Below are positions 43,379 through 51,297 of a DNA stretch of 64,000 nucleotides, one piece after another (position 1 is the first letter of the stretch; each line of letters starts with the position of its first letter). The notes under the pieces are model-generated. The model was not told the DNA's origin and ran no database searches. It saw only the letters and a list, made by a program, of their open reading frames with translations. The translations under genes were made by a program, and so were the position numbers. This DNA comes from DUQW01 sp050953825 (GTDB taxonomy: Bacteria; Bacillota_I; Bacilli_A; Acholeplasmatales; Acholeplasmataceae): positions 1 to 64,000 of the forward strand of contig JBMNNF010000005.1 of NCBI GenBank assembly GCA_050953825.1, in the 5' to 3' direction.

Positions 43379-44215
43379 ATGAGAAAAATAGAAAGTAGTT
43401 TAATAGCTAATGCTGTTAGTAAAGCCTTAATTAAAGCGAATAAAGTCTTGCCTAATGATGTTTATGACGCTTTAAATAAAGCTTTAAATCAAGAAACCAA
43501 TGAGTTATCAAAAGACGTATTACAAAAAATCATCTTAAATGCAGATATCGCTAAAGATGAATTTATTCCAATGTGTCAAGATACAGGAATGGTTGTTTGT
43601 TTTGCTGAGGTTGGATATGATGTTAAAATTGTTGGAGATTTATATGAAGCAATTAACGATGGTGTTAGTCAAGCCTACACCAAAGGATATTTAAGAAAGT
43701 CAGTTGCTGATCCCATCTCAAGACTAAATACTCGTGATAATACACCAGCAATTGTTCATGTCAAATTAGTTCCAGGTGATAAATTAGTGTTGAAATTAGC
43801 TCCTAAAGGTGCTGGTAGTGAAAATATGAGTTCAGTGAAGATGTTAACCCCAGCAGTAGGTATTGACGGGGTAAAAAAACATGTTTTAGAACAAGTTCGT
43901 AATGCCGGAGGTAAACCATGTCCCCCAATTATTGTCGGTATTGGGATTGGTGGTAATTTAGAAAAATCAGCTTTACTTGCTAAAGAAGCTCTACTAAGAG
44001 ATGTAGATGATGTTAATCCAAATCCAGTTTTAAAAAATTTAGAATTCGAATTATTAAAAGAAATAAATGAATTAGGAATTGGACCAATGGGGTTTGGTGG
44101 TAAGACTACAGCCTTAGCAGTTAAGATTTCAACCTATCCAACTCATATTGCTGCTTTACCAGTAGCGGTTAATATTCAATGCCATGCCGCAAGGCATATC
44201 ATTTTAGAATTATAG
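43379..44215 (+). CDS. Class I fumarate hydratase / tartrate dehydratase, alpha subunit
   Basis: 278 residues. Iron-sulfur lyase subunit. Cysteines likely to bind the [4Fe-4S] cluster lie in MCQDTGMVVCF (about 63) and near the end in IQCHAARH, with a third possible in NAGGKPCPPIIVGIGIGG. GPMGFGGKTTALAV is also conserved. It pairs with the beta subunit encoded 13 nt downstream. It interconverts malate and fumarate, or acts on tartrate; the sequence does not separate these. AAGGAGGTAAC precedes the ATG. The oxygen-sensitive class I form suits an anaerobe. Confidence 0.9.
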   Translation: MRKIESSLIANAVSKALIKANKVLPNDVYDALNKALNQETNELSKDVLQKIILNADIAKDEFIPMCQDTGMVVCFAEVGYDVKIVGDLYEAINDGVSQAYTKGYLRKSVADPISRLNTRDNTPAIVHVKLVPGDKLVLKLAPKGAGSENMSSVKMLTPAVGIDGVKKHVLEQVRNAGGKPCPPIIVGIGIGGNLEKSALLAKEALLRDVDDVNPNPVLKNLEFELLKEINELGIGPMGFGGKTTALAVKISTYPTHIAALPVAVNIQCHAARHIILEL

Positions 44216-44228
44216 GGAGAATGATGTT

Positions 44229-44756
44229 ATGAAAAAAATAAAAAGTCCTATTTCTTTAGAAGAATTAAAAGATTTAAGAGCTGGTGACATCGTTTATATT
44301 ACTGGCACAATTTATACGGCACGAGATGCGGCTCATAAACGGTTAGTCAGTGACATTAAAAATAATCAAAAACTCGCGTTTGATTTAAAAAACTCAACGA
44401 TTTATTATGTCGGCCCAACTCCGACTATGCCTGGAGAAGTGATTGGTTCTGCTGGACCAACAACTAGTTACCGAATGGATCCGTTTGCTGAAGATCTATT
44501 AAAAGAAGGGGTCAAGATGATGATTGGTAAAGGCGATAGATCAAAAGAATATCGCGATTTATTAATTAAGTATCAAGCGGTTTATATTTCAGCAATTGGT
44601 GGTACGGGAGCCTTAATTAAAAAATCAATTACTAACGCCAAAGTCATTATGTATGAAGACTTAGATGCGGAAGCGATTAGAGAATTAGAAGTTAAAGACT
44701 TCTATGGTGTCGTCGTTTATGATATGTATGGTGGCGATTTGTTTAACAAAAAGTAA
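44229..44756 (+). CDS. Class I fumarate hydratase / tartrate dehydratase, beta subunit
   Basis: 175 residues. ISLEELKDLRAGDIVYITGTIYTARDAAHKRL, YYVGPTPTMPGEVIGSAGPTTSYRMD and MIGKGDRSKEY are family landmarks (swivelling substrate-binding domain). It completes the two-subunit enzyme with the gene 13 nt upstream. A GGAGAATG site precedes the ATG. The iron alcohol dehydrogenase follows 14 nt later, so the three form one operon. Confidence 0.92.
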   Translation: MKKIKSPISLEELKDLRAGDIVYITGTIYTARDAAHKRLVSDIKNNQKLAFDLKNSTIYYVGPTPTMPGEVIGSAGPTTSYRMDPFAEDLLKEGVKMMIGKGDRSKEYRDLLIKYQAVYISAIGGTGALIKKSITNAKVIMYEDLDAEAIRELEVKDFYGVVVYDMYGGDLFNKK

Positions 44757-44770
44757 TAGAGGAGGAAATT

Positions 44771-45937
44771 ATGATTAATTTTAACTTTGTTTGTCCAACT
44801 GAAATTGAATTTGGTAAAGATACTGAATTAAAAGTAGCGGATTTGTTATTGAAACATGGAGCTCAAAAAATCTTAGTTCATTATGGTGGTGGCTCAATTA
44901 AGAGAAGTGGTCTTTATGACCGAGTTATGAATATTTTAAAAGAAGCTAAAATTCCATATGTAGAACTAGGAGGTGTAGTTCCTAATCCAAGATCAGGATT
45001 AGTTTATCAAGGAATCAATATTGTTAGAAAAGAAAATATTAACTTTATTTTAGCAATAGGTGGCGGTTCAGTGATTGACTCAGCCAAAGCGATTGCGATG
45101 GGAGCGCTATATGACGGAGATTTTTGGGATTTATATGACGGAGTCACTCCAACTAAAGCTTTACCAATTGGTGCAATTTTAACAATTCCTGCATCAGCGA
45201 GTGAATCGTCGAATTCAACAGTTATAACTAATGAAAAATTAGGCTTAAAACGAGGAGGAAAGAGTGATTTAGTTAGGCCGAGATTTGCGATTATCAATCC
45301 TGAACTAACTTATACTTTACCTGATTATCATGCATATGCTGGCGTTGTTGATATGATGAGTCATATCTTTGAAAGATATTTATCTAATACGCCAGATGTT
45401 GAATTAACCGATTTAATGATGGAAGCTGTTTTAGTGGCAATTATTAATGCTGCTAAAGTAATGTTAAAAGATAAATATAATTATGAAGCCCGAGCGACAA
45501 TTTGTTTAGCTGGTAATATTGCTCATAACGGTATTTTGGGTGTTGGGAGAGTTGGAGACTGGGCAAGTCATGCCATGGATCATGAAATATCAGCATTATA
45601 TGATGCTAGTCACGGTGCGGGATTGGCAGTTATTTTCCCACACTATATGTTATATACTTTAGATCATGGTATTGAACGTTATTATCGTTTGGCGGTTCGT
45701 GTATACGGCATTGAACCTAATGAAAAAGATAAACGAGGAGTCGCTTTAAAAGGGATTAGGTGGTTACAAGCATTCTTTAAAGAAATGGGTATGCCAACAA
45801 CTTTTGAAGAAATAGGCGCTAAAAAAGAAGACATTCCCCTTATGTTAAAGAATTTGGAAATTAATAAAGGACCTGTCTTTGGCAACTTTGTTAAATTAAC
45901 GATGGATGATGCAAGAAAGATTTATGAGTCATGTTGA
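44771..45937 (+). CDS. Iron-containing alcohol dehydrogenase (BdhA/YqhD-like)
   Basis: 388 residues. NAD(P)H-dependent reduction of aldehydes or small ketones. The N-terminus FNFVCPTEIEFGKD, nucleotide loop GGGSVIDSAKAIA (about 92-104), TIPASASESSNSTVI and metal-binding HAMDHEISALYDASHGAGLAVIFPHYM are typical of the butanol-dehydrogenase subgroup. In operon with class I fumarase, an unusual partnership. Strong AGAGGAGG site. It may dispose of reducing power in fermentation; a more specific role linked to the hydratase is possible. Confidence 0.9.
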   Translation: MINFNFVCPTEIEFGKDTELKVADLLLKHGAQKILVHYGGGSIKRSGLYDRVMNILKEAKIPYVELGGVVPNPRSGLVYQGINIVRKENINFILAIGGGSVIDSAKAIAMGALYDGDFWDLYDGVTPTKALPIGAILTIPASASESSNSTVITNEKLGLKRGGKSDLVRPRFAIINPELTYTLPDYHAYAGVVDMMSHIFERYLSNTPDVELTDLMMEAVLVAIINAAKVMLKDKYNYEARATICLAGNIAHNGILGVGRVGDWASHAMDHEISALYDASHGAGLAVIFPHYMLYTLDHGIERYYRLAVRVYGIEPNEKDKRGVALKGIRWLQAFFKEMGMPTTFEEIGAKKEDIPLMLKNLEINKGPVFGNFVKLTMDDARKIYESC

Positions 45938-45951
45938 TATAACATAATTAA

Positions 45952-45988
45952 AAAAAGATATGTTAAGCGTCAGTTAACATATCTTTTT
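45952..45988. terminator. Bidirectional terminator between the ADH operon and the TAC operon
   Basis: A 15-bp perfect stem (AAAAAGATATGTTAA and its complement) with a 7-nt loop, between convergent genes. Confidence 0.9.
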
Positions 45989-45990
45989 GT

Positions 45991-46377
45991 TTATTTTTTT
46001 TCCTTAAACATTTTGACATCAACTGGTGGTAAAATGATTGGAGGAAGAATTGCAGCACTAAGTAGTGAGTTGAGAGCTGTTCTTATGAAAGGGAAAATTA
46101 ATTGAACTGCTGCAATATTTAGAAAATCTTTAATTTCTTTTTCAGATTGAAAATTTTTGAATGAAAATGTTGTTTCATATGCGATGTTGATGTTGATTGG
46201 AAACGGATTTTCTTCGGTATTTTCAATCTTTAATTCTAATTCAAAAGTGTAAGAATTCTCAGTTATTTGGTTTATTCTTTTGTAATATACAGGTGATATT
46301 TTATAGTTCGTTCCTGTTAAATTGTTGTCATGCAATGTAAGTCTTTTTGTCTTGATATGTGTGTGAGTATATTCCAT
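45991..46377 (-). CDS. SecB-like chaperone of a toxin-antitoxin-chaperone module
   Basis: 128 residues from ATG 46377, which has AGGAGG 8 nt upstream (the TTG at 46383 overlaps that site). All-beta N-terminal part (YTFELELKIENTEENPFPININIAYETTFSF), then a helical part DFLNIAAVQLIFPFIRTALNSLLSAAILPPIILPPVDV. This is the SecB pattern (..LFPYAR..I..L....G.PP..L.PV.F). Classical SecB is absent from most single-membrane bacteria, whereas SecB-like genes there usually belong to TAC modules (Mycobacterium tuberculosis Rv1955-Rv1957). It overlaps the antitoxin gene by 50 bp and should fold or protect it. Confidence 0.8.
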   Translation of the reverse strand: MEYTHTHIKTKRLTLHDNNLTGTNYKISPVYYKRINQITENSYTFELELKIENTEENPFPININIAYETTFSFKNFQSEKEIKDFLNIAAVQLIFPFIRTALNSLLSAAILPPIILPPVDVKMFKEKK

Positions 46378-46783
46378 TATCAAAGCCTCCTATTTCTACA
46401 TAAAAATTTTCAACTTTTGTAAAATTTTCTAGTGAATATGGTGTGTATGTATCGTCTATGATAGTTTGAATAGTTTTAATTGATTTTTCTAGAGGGTTAT
46501 CATCTTTATTGGTGATTTCTAATTTCATGTCAAGAGCATCAATAATTTTGATGATAGTGTCTAATTGAGGAGAATGAATTCTAGCTTCAATACGTGCGAT
46601 AGCTGATTGATTTAAATTTACTAATTCTCCTAATTGTTTTTGTGTAAGACCTTTCTTTTTTCTGGTTTCGATAATCATTAAAATTATATTTTTCTCAAGC
46701 TTATAATTATCTCCCCATCTTTTTAATACCTCATCTTCCTTTTCGATTTTCTCAAAAAATGTAGATACCTTACTTTTTTTCAT
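46328..46783 (-). CDS. HigA-type XRE antitoxin with C-terminal extension
   Basis: 151 residues. An XRE helix-turn-helix (KKKGLTQKQLGELVNLNQSAIARIEA, about 42-67) is the antitoxin and operator-binding domain. After LDMKLEITNKDD (about 95) comes a tail of about 55 residues that ordinary HigA proteins lack, ending ENFYVEIGGFDNG..... In TAC systems such a tail is the chaperone-addiction region that makes the antitoxin depend on the SecB-like protein. TAGGAGAAAAGG precedes the ATG, 17 nt after the toxin stop. It probably represses the operon through the palindrome at 47165. Confidence 0.85.
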   Translation of the reverse strand: MKKSKVSTFFEKIEKEDEVLKRWGDNYKLEKNIILMIIETRKKKGLTQKQLGELVNLNQSAIARIEARIHSPQLDTIIKIIDALDMKLEITNKDDNPLEKSIKTIQTIIDDTYTPYSLENFTKVENFYVEIGGFDNGIYSHTYQDKKTYIA

Positions 46784-46800
46784 ATTATCCTTTTCTCCTA

Positions 46801-47148
46801 TTAATTTCTTTGAATCTCTTTAACATATTTTCTTGCTTGTTTAATTATTTTTTGTGGTGTTTTTTGTGAATCTTTTAAAAAACCTTGTAAAATATAAAAT
46901 ATTTGTTTTTCTTTATGATGGGTAAATAAAATTCTAACATCGAAATATCTCAACTCCCATAATTTGTTTCCCATTTTTTTAATGCTTCCTTTGCTTATTT
47001 TTTCTAACTCAAATCCGTGAATTTCCAATTGTTCAATAATTCTTTTAAGATTGTCATAATTTTGATTATCGTTTTTCTTCTTGAGTTCTTTGATGAAATC
47101 TAATAGCAATGCATTATCTTCACTAGGATACCATTCAATGTTTTTCAT
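46801..47148 (-). CDS. HigB/Gp49-like (RelE-fold) toxin
   Basis: 115 residues, very basic. LRIIEQLEIHG-like LKRIIEQLEIHGFEL, KKMGNKLWELRYFDVRILFTHHKEKQIFYILQGFLKDSQKTPQKIIKQARKYVKE is the Gp49/HigB pattern (phage-derived Gp49-like, DUF891). Family members cleave mRNA at the ribosome. First gene of a toxin-antitoxin-chaperone operon, the same order as higB1-higA1-secB in M. tuberculosis. A GGGGG site lies 7 nt before the ATG. Target specificity cannot be read from the sequence. Confidence 0.85.
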   Translation of the reverse strand: MKNIEWYPSEDNALLLDFIKELKKKNDNQNYDNLKRIIEQLEIHGFELEKISKGSIKKMGNKLWELRYFDVRILFTHHKEKQIFYILQGFLKDSQKTPQKIIKQARKYVKEIQRN

Positions 47149-47164
47149 TTAAGCGCCCCCTAAA

Positions 47165-47216
47165 TATAACAAATTTGTTATAATTTGATTTTATCATTAT
47201 ATTTAAGATTTGTCAA
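47165..47216 (-). promoter_or_regulatory. Promoter and palindromic operator of the TAC operon
   Basis: On the minus strand TTGACA (47211-47216), a 17-nt spacer and TAAAAT (47188-47193) form a good promoter. Just downstream, TATAACAAATTTGTTATA at 47165-47182 is an 18-bp perfect palindrome covering the expected transcription start. This fits autorepression by the XRE antitoxin. Confidence 0.7.
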
Positions 47217-47377
47217 TAAAATTATTTTGTGTAGTTAATTATCATTTGTTTGTGGACAATTGTTTAAAAAGTGATAATATGTTATAGATTTATAAAAAGT
47301 AAATAAATATATAGATTTTCTTGATGAAACGGTAAATTTAAGTTAATATACCACAAATCTGAATTAAAATTAATACA

Positions 47378-47386
47378 TGGTATAAT
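47378..47386 (+). promoter_or_regulatory. Extended -10 promoter of the 47.4-kb membrane gene
   Basis: TGGTATAAT, the same box as at leuS and rqcH, 57 nt before the ATG at 47443. Confidence 0.5.
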
Positions 47387-47442
47387 AAAACAGGTGAATT
47401 GAATATAAAAGCATACTGACAAACACAATTAGGAGGGAAAAA

Positions 47443-48150
47443 ATGAAGAAAAACGAAATATTATCACTAGTTACTATTAGTTTATCTGGAGTATTATACT
47501 TCGTATTAAACTTAATTAATTTAATCCAAAATCAAAATAATGTCATTTGGACTAATGTTGGAAATTTACTATATACCATTTTATTAGTAGTAGCTTTAGT
47601 ATATGCAGTTATTGAAAAACGTTATTTAGCAGGATTAGTTGTTACAAGTTTGAAAATTACTTTTCCATATGGTAATAAATTTTTAAGTTCTCTATTTAAA
47701 AATGGACAATTTTTAGCCAATAATGTGGGAGAAGTTTTTAATATAATTTTTGCAGTATTATTAGTCGTATCAATTATTGCGATAATCTTTCAGGCAAGTG
47801 ATACCAACTTTGTTGGGACAAAATTTGAACTTAAATCATTTGTTGGACCACTTATTGTATTAGCATTTTTATTGGTGTTTAGTAATTATGGTAATGCTGT
47901 TATCTCATCATTAGCTGAAATCGTTTCATTATTATTAATGGCAGTTATGACAGCTGAATTCTTATTCTTAAGTGTCTTTATTATGATTCCATTTGAATTT
48001 ATACAAGCGGCTGTTGATGGCGTTGAATTAACATTTAATTGGTACTTATATTTAGTGGTTGGCGTTATCCTATTAGGATACGGAATATATGCATTAGTTA
48101 CTCATATTCAACATGCTAAACACGATCACGTAACTGGAACAGTACACTAA
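47443..48150 (+). CDS. Polytopic membrane protein, function unknown
   Basis: 235 residues with about six hydrophobic segments (around 7-27, 37-57, 62-80, 90-115, 125-150, 160-185 and 200-225, some short). There are no conserved charged residues inside the helices and no motif I recognise. The C-terminal tail is His-rich (THIQHAKHDHVTGTVH) and cytoplasmic by the positive-inside rule at the KK N-terminus. AGGAGGG precedes the ATG. Single-gene unit with its own promoter and terminator. Confidence 0.7.
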   Translation: MKKNEILSLVTISLSGVLYFVLNLINLIQNQNNVIWTNVGNLLYTILLVVALVYAVIEKRYLAGLVVTSLKITFPYGNKFLSSLFKNGQFLANNVGEVFNIIFAVLLVVSIIAIIFQASDTNFVGTKFELKSFVGPLIVLAFLLVFSNYGNAVISSLAEIVSLLLMAVMTAEFLFLSVFIMIPFEFIQAAVDGVELTFNWYLYLVVGVILLGYGIYALVTHIQHAKHDHVTGTVH

Positions 48151-48174
48151 TTAGTTATTTTAATTAACAATAGG

Positions 48175-48208
48175 GCACTTTAAACTATTAGGTCTAAAGT
48201 GCTTTTTT
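48175..48208 (+). terminator. Intrinsic terminator of the 47.4-kb membrane gene
   Basis: GCACTTTA / TAAAGTGC stem with a 12-nt loop and a six-base T-run. Confidence 0.75.
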
Positions 48209-48219
48209 GTTGCGAGACA

Positions 48220-48228
48220 TGGTATAAT
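48220..48228 (+). promoter_or_regulatory. Extended -10 promoter of rqcH
   Basis: TGGTATAAT, 15 nt before the rqcH start, just after a terminator. Confidence 0.5.
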
Positions 48229-48243
48229 AAAAGTGGTGATTTT

Positions 48244-49758
48244 ATGGCTTTTGATGGATATTTTATTTCAAAAATAATTGAAGAAATTAAACCTAAAATT
48301 ATCAATTTTCGAGTTGATAAAATAGCAGCCGATGAGAATTTAATCCAATTAAAATTTGGACGTGAATATCTCACTTTTACTACTAGTCATCAACAAGGAA
48401 TGTTTTATTTAACTAATGAAGCGGTTAAAAATAATGATTATGAGTTTATCCAAGTATTAAGAAAAAATATTTTAGGCTATCGAATAAGAAAGATTAAACA
48501 AGCGTCATTAGATAGAATTGTCACTTTTGAATTTGATGGAGTGGATTTAATCAAGGGTTTAGTTAAGAAAGAACTAACACTAGAAGCTTATGGCAGAAAC
48601 TTTAATTTAATTCTAACTGAGGATTATAAGATTATTACTGCATATCATTTAATTCATAATTTAGAAGGAAAAACCATTTTACCCAATGTTTTGTATGAAA
48701 TAGATCAAAGTGATAAACAATTATTAGGTAACCTGTCAACATTAAATATGAAAGCTGATGAAATTAAAAATAACTATTTAGGAGTTTCTCCGTTACTAGC
48801 TAGGTATTTAGCTGGAAAACACATTAATCTTGATGAGATTGATGTTTTGCCAGTTAAAAATTTAGATAATAATCAATTCTATTGGTTTAATTTATTTCAT
48901 ATTGATAATTTAAAACAATATGATACATTATCGGGATTATTAAAAGATTTAAAAATAGTTAAAAAGGTCAATAAAAGACCATATGAAAAATTTATTAAAC
49001 GTGAAACTACTAAAATTCACAATCGATTAATTAAGTTAGATGAAGATTTGAAAAAGCATGAATCTAATTTGTTATTGAAAAATGTGGCTGATAAAATTTA
49101 TTCATCAGGACTTAATTTAAGTATTAAAACTTCACATTTTAATGAAAATTCTTTAGATGTTAATTTAACATTAAATGAAAATGCTCAAAAGTTTTACGAA
49201 CTTTACAAAAAAGCTAAAACTGGCATTAATTATACTCAAAATGAAATTGAAAAAGCTAATGAACGATTAGAAACTTTTGAAGATTTATTTAATACTTTGG
49301 AATATCTAGATGACGAAAGAGAATTAAATGACTTCGCCGAAGTTTTAAGTGAATACGGATATAAATATAAAACAACTAGAAAAAGGAAAAAAGAAGAACC
49401 AAATATTACTAAAATAGAATATTTAGGCTCACAAATTTATGTTGGCAAAAACAGCAAACAAAATGAATATATCTTTTCTAAAATTGCTAAAAATGATGAT
49501 ATGTGGTTACATGTTAAAGCGGGAACTGGAGCCCATGTAATTATTAAAGGTGATCATTCACCACAAATAATAGAAAAAGCTGCCCAGTATGCAGCTTTCT
49601 ATTCGACTTATAAATATTCTAGTAATATTCCAATAGATTATACTTTAGTGAGGTATGTTTCAAAAGTGAGAAAGTCTCAAACTTTTAAAACTACCTATAC
49701 TAACTATAAAACACTTTATGTTAATGAGGTTAATAGCGATATTTTAACTAACCATTAA
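48244..49758 (+). CDS. rqcH: Ribosome-associated quality control protein RqcH (NFACT family)
   Basis: 504 residues from ATG 48244 (AGTGGTGAT upstream); the frame is open upstream only into promoter. MAFDGYFISKIIEEI starts the NFACT-N domain. Long coiled-coil arms occupy about 260-370. The C-terminal NFACT-R domain (YVGKNSKQNEYIFSKIAKNDDMWLHVKAGTGAHVIIK) is diagnostic. RqcH binds split 50S subunits with stalled peptidyl-tRNA and adds C-terminal alanine tails. Formerly annotated as fibronectin-binding protein. It converges on ktrB with a 15-bp end overlap. Confidence 0.93.
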   Translation: MAFDGYFISKIIEEIKPKIINFRVDKIAADENLIQLKFGREYLTFTTSHQQGMFYLTNEAVKNNDYEFIQVLRKNILGYRIRKIKQASLDRIVTFEFDGVDLIKGLVKKELTLEAYGRNFNLILTEDYKIITAYHLIHNLEGKTILPNVLYEIDQSDKQLLGNLSTLNMKADEIKNNYLGVSPLLARYLAGKHINLDEIDVLPVKNLDNNQFYWFNLFHIDNLKQYDTLSGLLKDLKIVKKVNKRPYEKFIKRETTKIHNRLIKLDEDLKKHESNLLLKNVADKIYSSGLNLSIKTSHFNENSLDVNLTLNENAQKFYELYKKAKTGINYTQNEIEKANERLETFEDLFNTLEYLDDERELNDFAEVLSEYGYKYKTTRKRKKEEPNITKIEYLGSQIYVGKNSKQNEYIFSKIAKNDDMWLHVKAGTGAHVIIKGDHSPQIIEKAAQYAAFYSTYKYSSNIPIDYTLVRYVSKVRKSQTFKTTYTNYKTLYVNEVNSDILTNH

Positions 49759-51156
49759 ATCAAATTCAGTTAAGTAGTATTCTTGTTCCCGTTTTTTAAA
49801 ATCAAAGACTGACAGCATCGTGACAATTGAAATTCTACCAATAAACATTACTATTATTAAGACAATTTTCGAAAATATCCCAGCCATCGCAGTCAGACCA
49901 TTAGAATAGCCAACGGTACCAAAGGCGGAAATAACTTCAAATGTTGCATAAAATGGTGGTACTCCTTCAGCAATGGTAATGGCAAAAACGGAAAATAAAA
50001 TGAGGGTTAGCGCCGCAATTAAAGCGACCATCGCTTTAAAGACGGTGCTTTCTTTATAGGCTCGTTTTCCAATTTTCGTTTGTGCTCGATTTAAACTAAA
50101 TCTAATGATTCCCGCGACGACTAAAATCGCAGTGGTAATTCGGATTCCACCTCCAGTAGAATTCGGACTCGCTCCAATGAACATAAGTAGAGTTAAAAAT
50201 ATTTGAGTGCCTGGTCTAATTACTAGTGCCGCTTCTCCAGGGCCGACAGTGGCTATTCCGTATCTAAAAATGTCAAAACCCGCACTTCTGGCTGAAATAG
50301 AAGTGAAAAATGAAGCGGTTATTCCTTTGAAGAAAGAATATTTATCTAACATACCATTAAATTCCATGAAATAGAAAATAATTCCACCAATAAACCAAAG
50401 GCCCAAATGAGTGAAGAATAATAATTTCGAAACATAAGAAAATTTAAATTCTTCCTTTTTTCTTTTCGCTTTAATCCAATCAATTGTTTCACTAATTGGA
50501 ATAAAGCCGACACCACCAATAAAGATAAGAAACATTGATATATAAATGATAATAAAGTGATTATAATCTAAAAAGTTAGCAAAGATAACTCCACCCTTAA
50601 AAATATCGAAACCAGCATTCATAAAGAGAGCGGTTACTAAAAACATCGCTTCTAAGATTGATTCCCACACTGATAGCGATCCCACGGCTTCGCTGAAATA
50701 GAAATAAATTGACATGAAAATAGCTGCTAATGATTGAATTGATATCATAACTAGAAAGACATGTTTAACATTTCTAATAATACCTTTTACAGAAACTACA
50801 TTTTGTTCAGCAGCTAGCATCGCTCTTTCGCTAATTCCAATTTTTCGACCACTAATGACCCAAAAATTAGCAATTAACATATAAATCCCCATCCCACCAA
50901 TTTGCATAATTAACATAATTGCAATTTTACCGAAAACTGTAAAGGTGGATGTCAGATTTACTGGAGTTAGTCCAGTTGTTGACATTGCTGATATGGAAAC
51001 AAATAAAGCATCTAAAAAGCTAAGTGGTTCTTTATGAGAAAAAGGTAGCCACAAAATCAAACCACCGAACAATCCAAATAAAAGATAAATAGTAAAGAAC
51101 GTTCTTGGATAGTTCTTGAATAAGATGTTTTTAATTTTAATAAATGTTCGTTTCAT
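49744..51156 (-). CDS. ktrB: K+ uptake channel subunit KtrB/TrkH family
   Basis: 470 residues with eight or more transmembrane helices arranged as four M1-P-M2 repeats. The four selectivity-filter loops are visible with their glycines: STTGLTP, NAGFD, RSAGFD and GTVGYS. Length is typical of KtrB. It needs a cytoplasmic RCK ring (KtrA or TrkA), for which no gene is adjacent. The gene overlaps rqcH tail-to-tail by 15 bp and is divergent from sodA. Confidence 0.92.
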   Translation of the reverse strand: MKRTFIKIKNILFKNYPRTFFTIYLLFGLFGGLILWLPFSHKEPLSFLDALFVSISAMSTTGLTPVNLTSTFTVFGKIAIMLIMQIGGMGIYMLIANFWVISGRKIGISERAMLAAEQNVVSVKGIIRNVKHVFLVMISIQSLAAIFMSIYFYFSEAVGSLSVWESILEAMFLVTALFMNAGFDIFKGGVIFANFLDYNHFIIIYISMFLIFIGGVGFIPISETIDWIKAKRKKEEFKFSYVSKLLFFTHLGLWFIGGIIFYFMEFNGMLDKYSFFKGITASFFTSISARSAGFDIFRYGIATVGPGEAALVIRPGTQIFLTLLMFIGASPNSTGGGIRITTAILVVAGIIRFSLNRAQTKIGKRAYKESTVFKAMVALIAALTLILFSVFAITIAEGVPPFYATFEVISAFGTVGYSNGLTAMAGIFSKIVLIIVMFIGRISIVTMLSVFDFKKREQEYYLTEFDLMVS

Positions 51157-51228
51157 AATTATACCCTATATCAATTTATAACTAATTTTACCACATTATG
51201 ATATGTTTTATACATAAAAGCAATCTAT

Positions 51229-51257
51229 TTGTGAATATTATAAATATTAGATATAAT
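51229..51257 (+). promoter_or_regulatory. Promoter of sodA
   Basis: TTGTGA (51229-51234), a 17-nt spacer and TATAAT (51252-51257). Confidence 0.65.
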
Positions 51258-51297
51258 ATACATAGATATAAATATTATAAATAAAGGAGAAAATTAC

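Noticed and set aside
45991..46377. SecB-like gene as a true export chaperone
   Set aside because: It overlaps a toxin-antitoxin pair in one operon and is not near sec genes; the TAC reading explains the context better.
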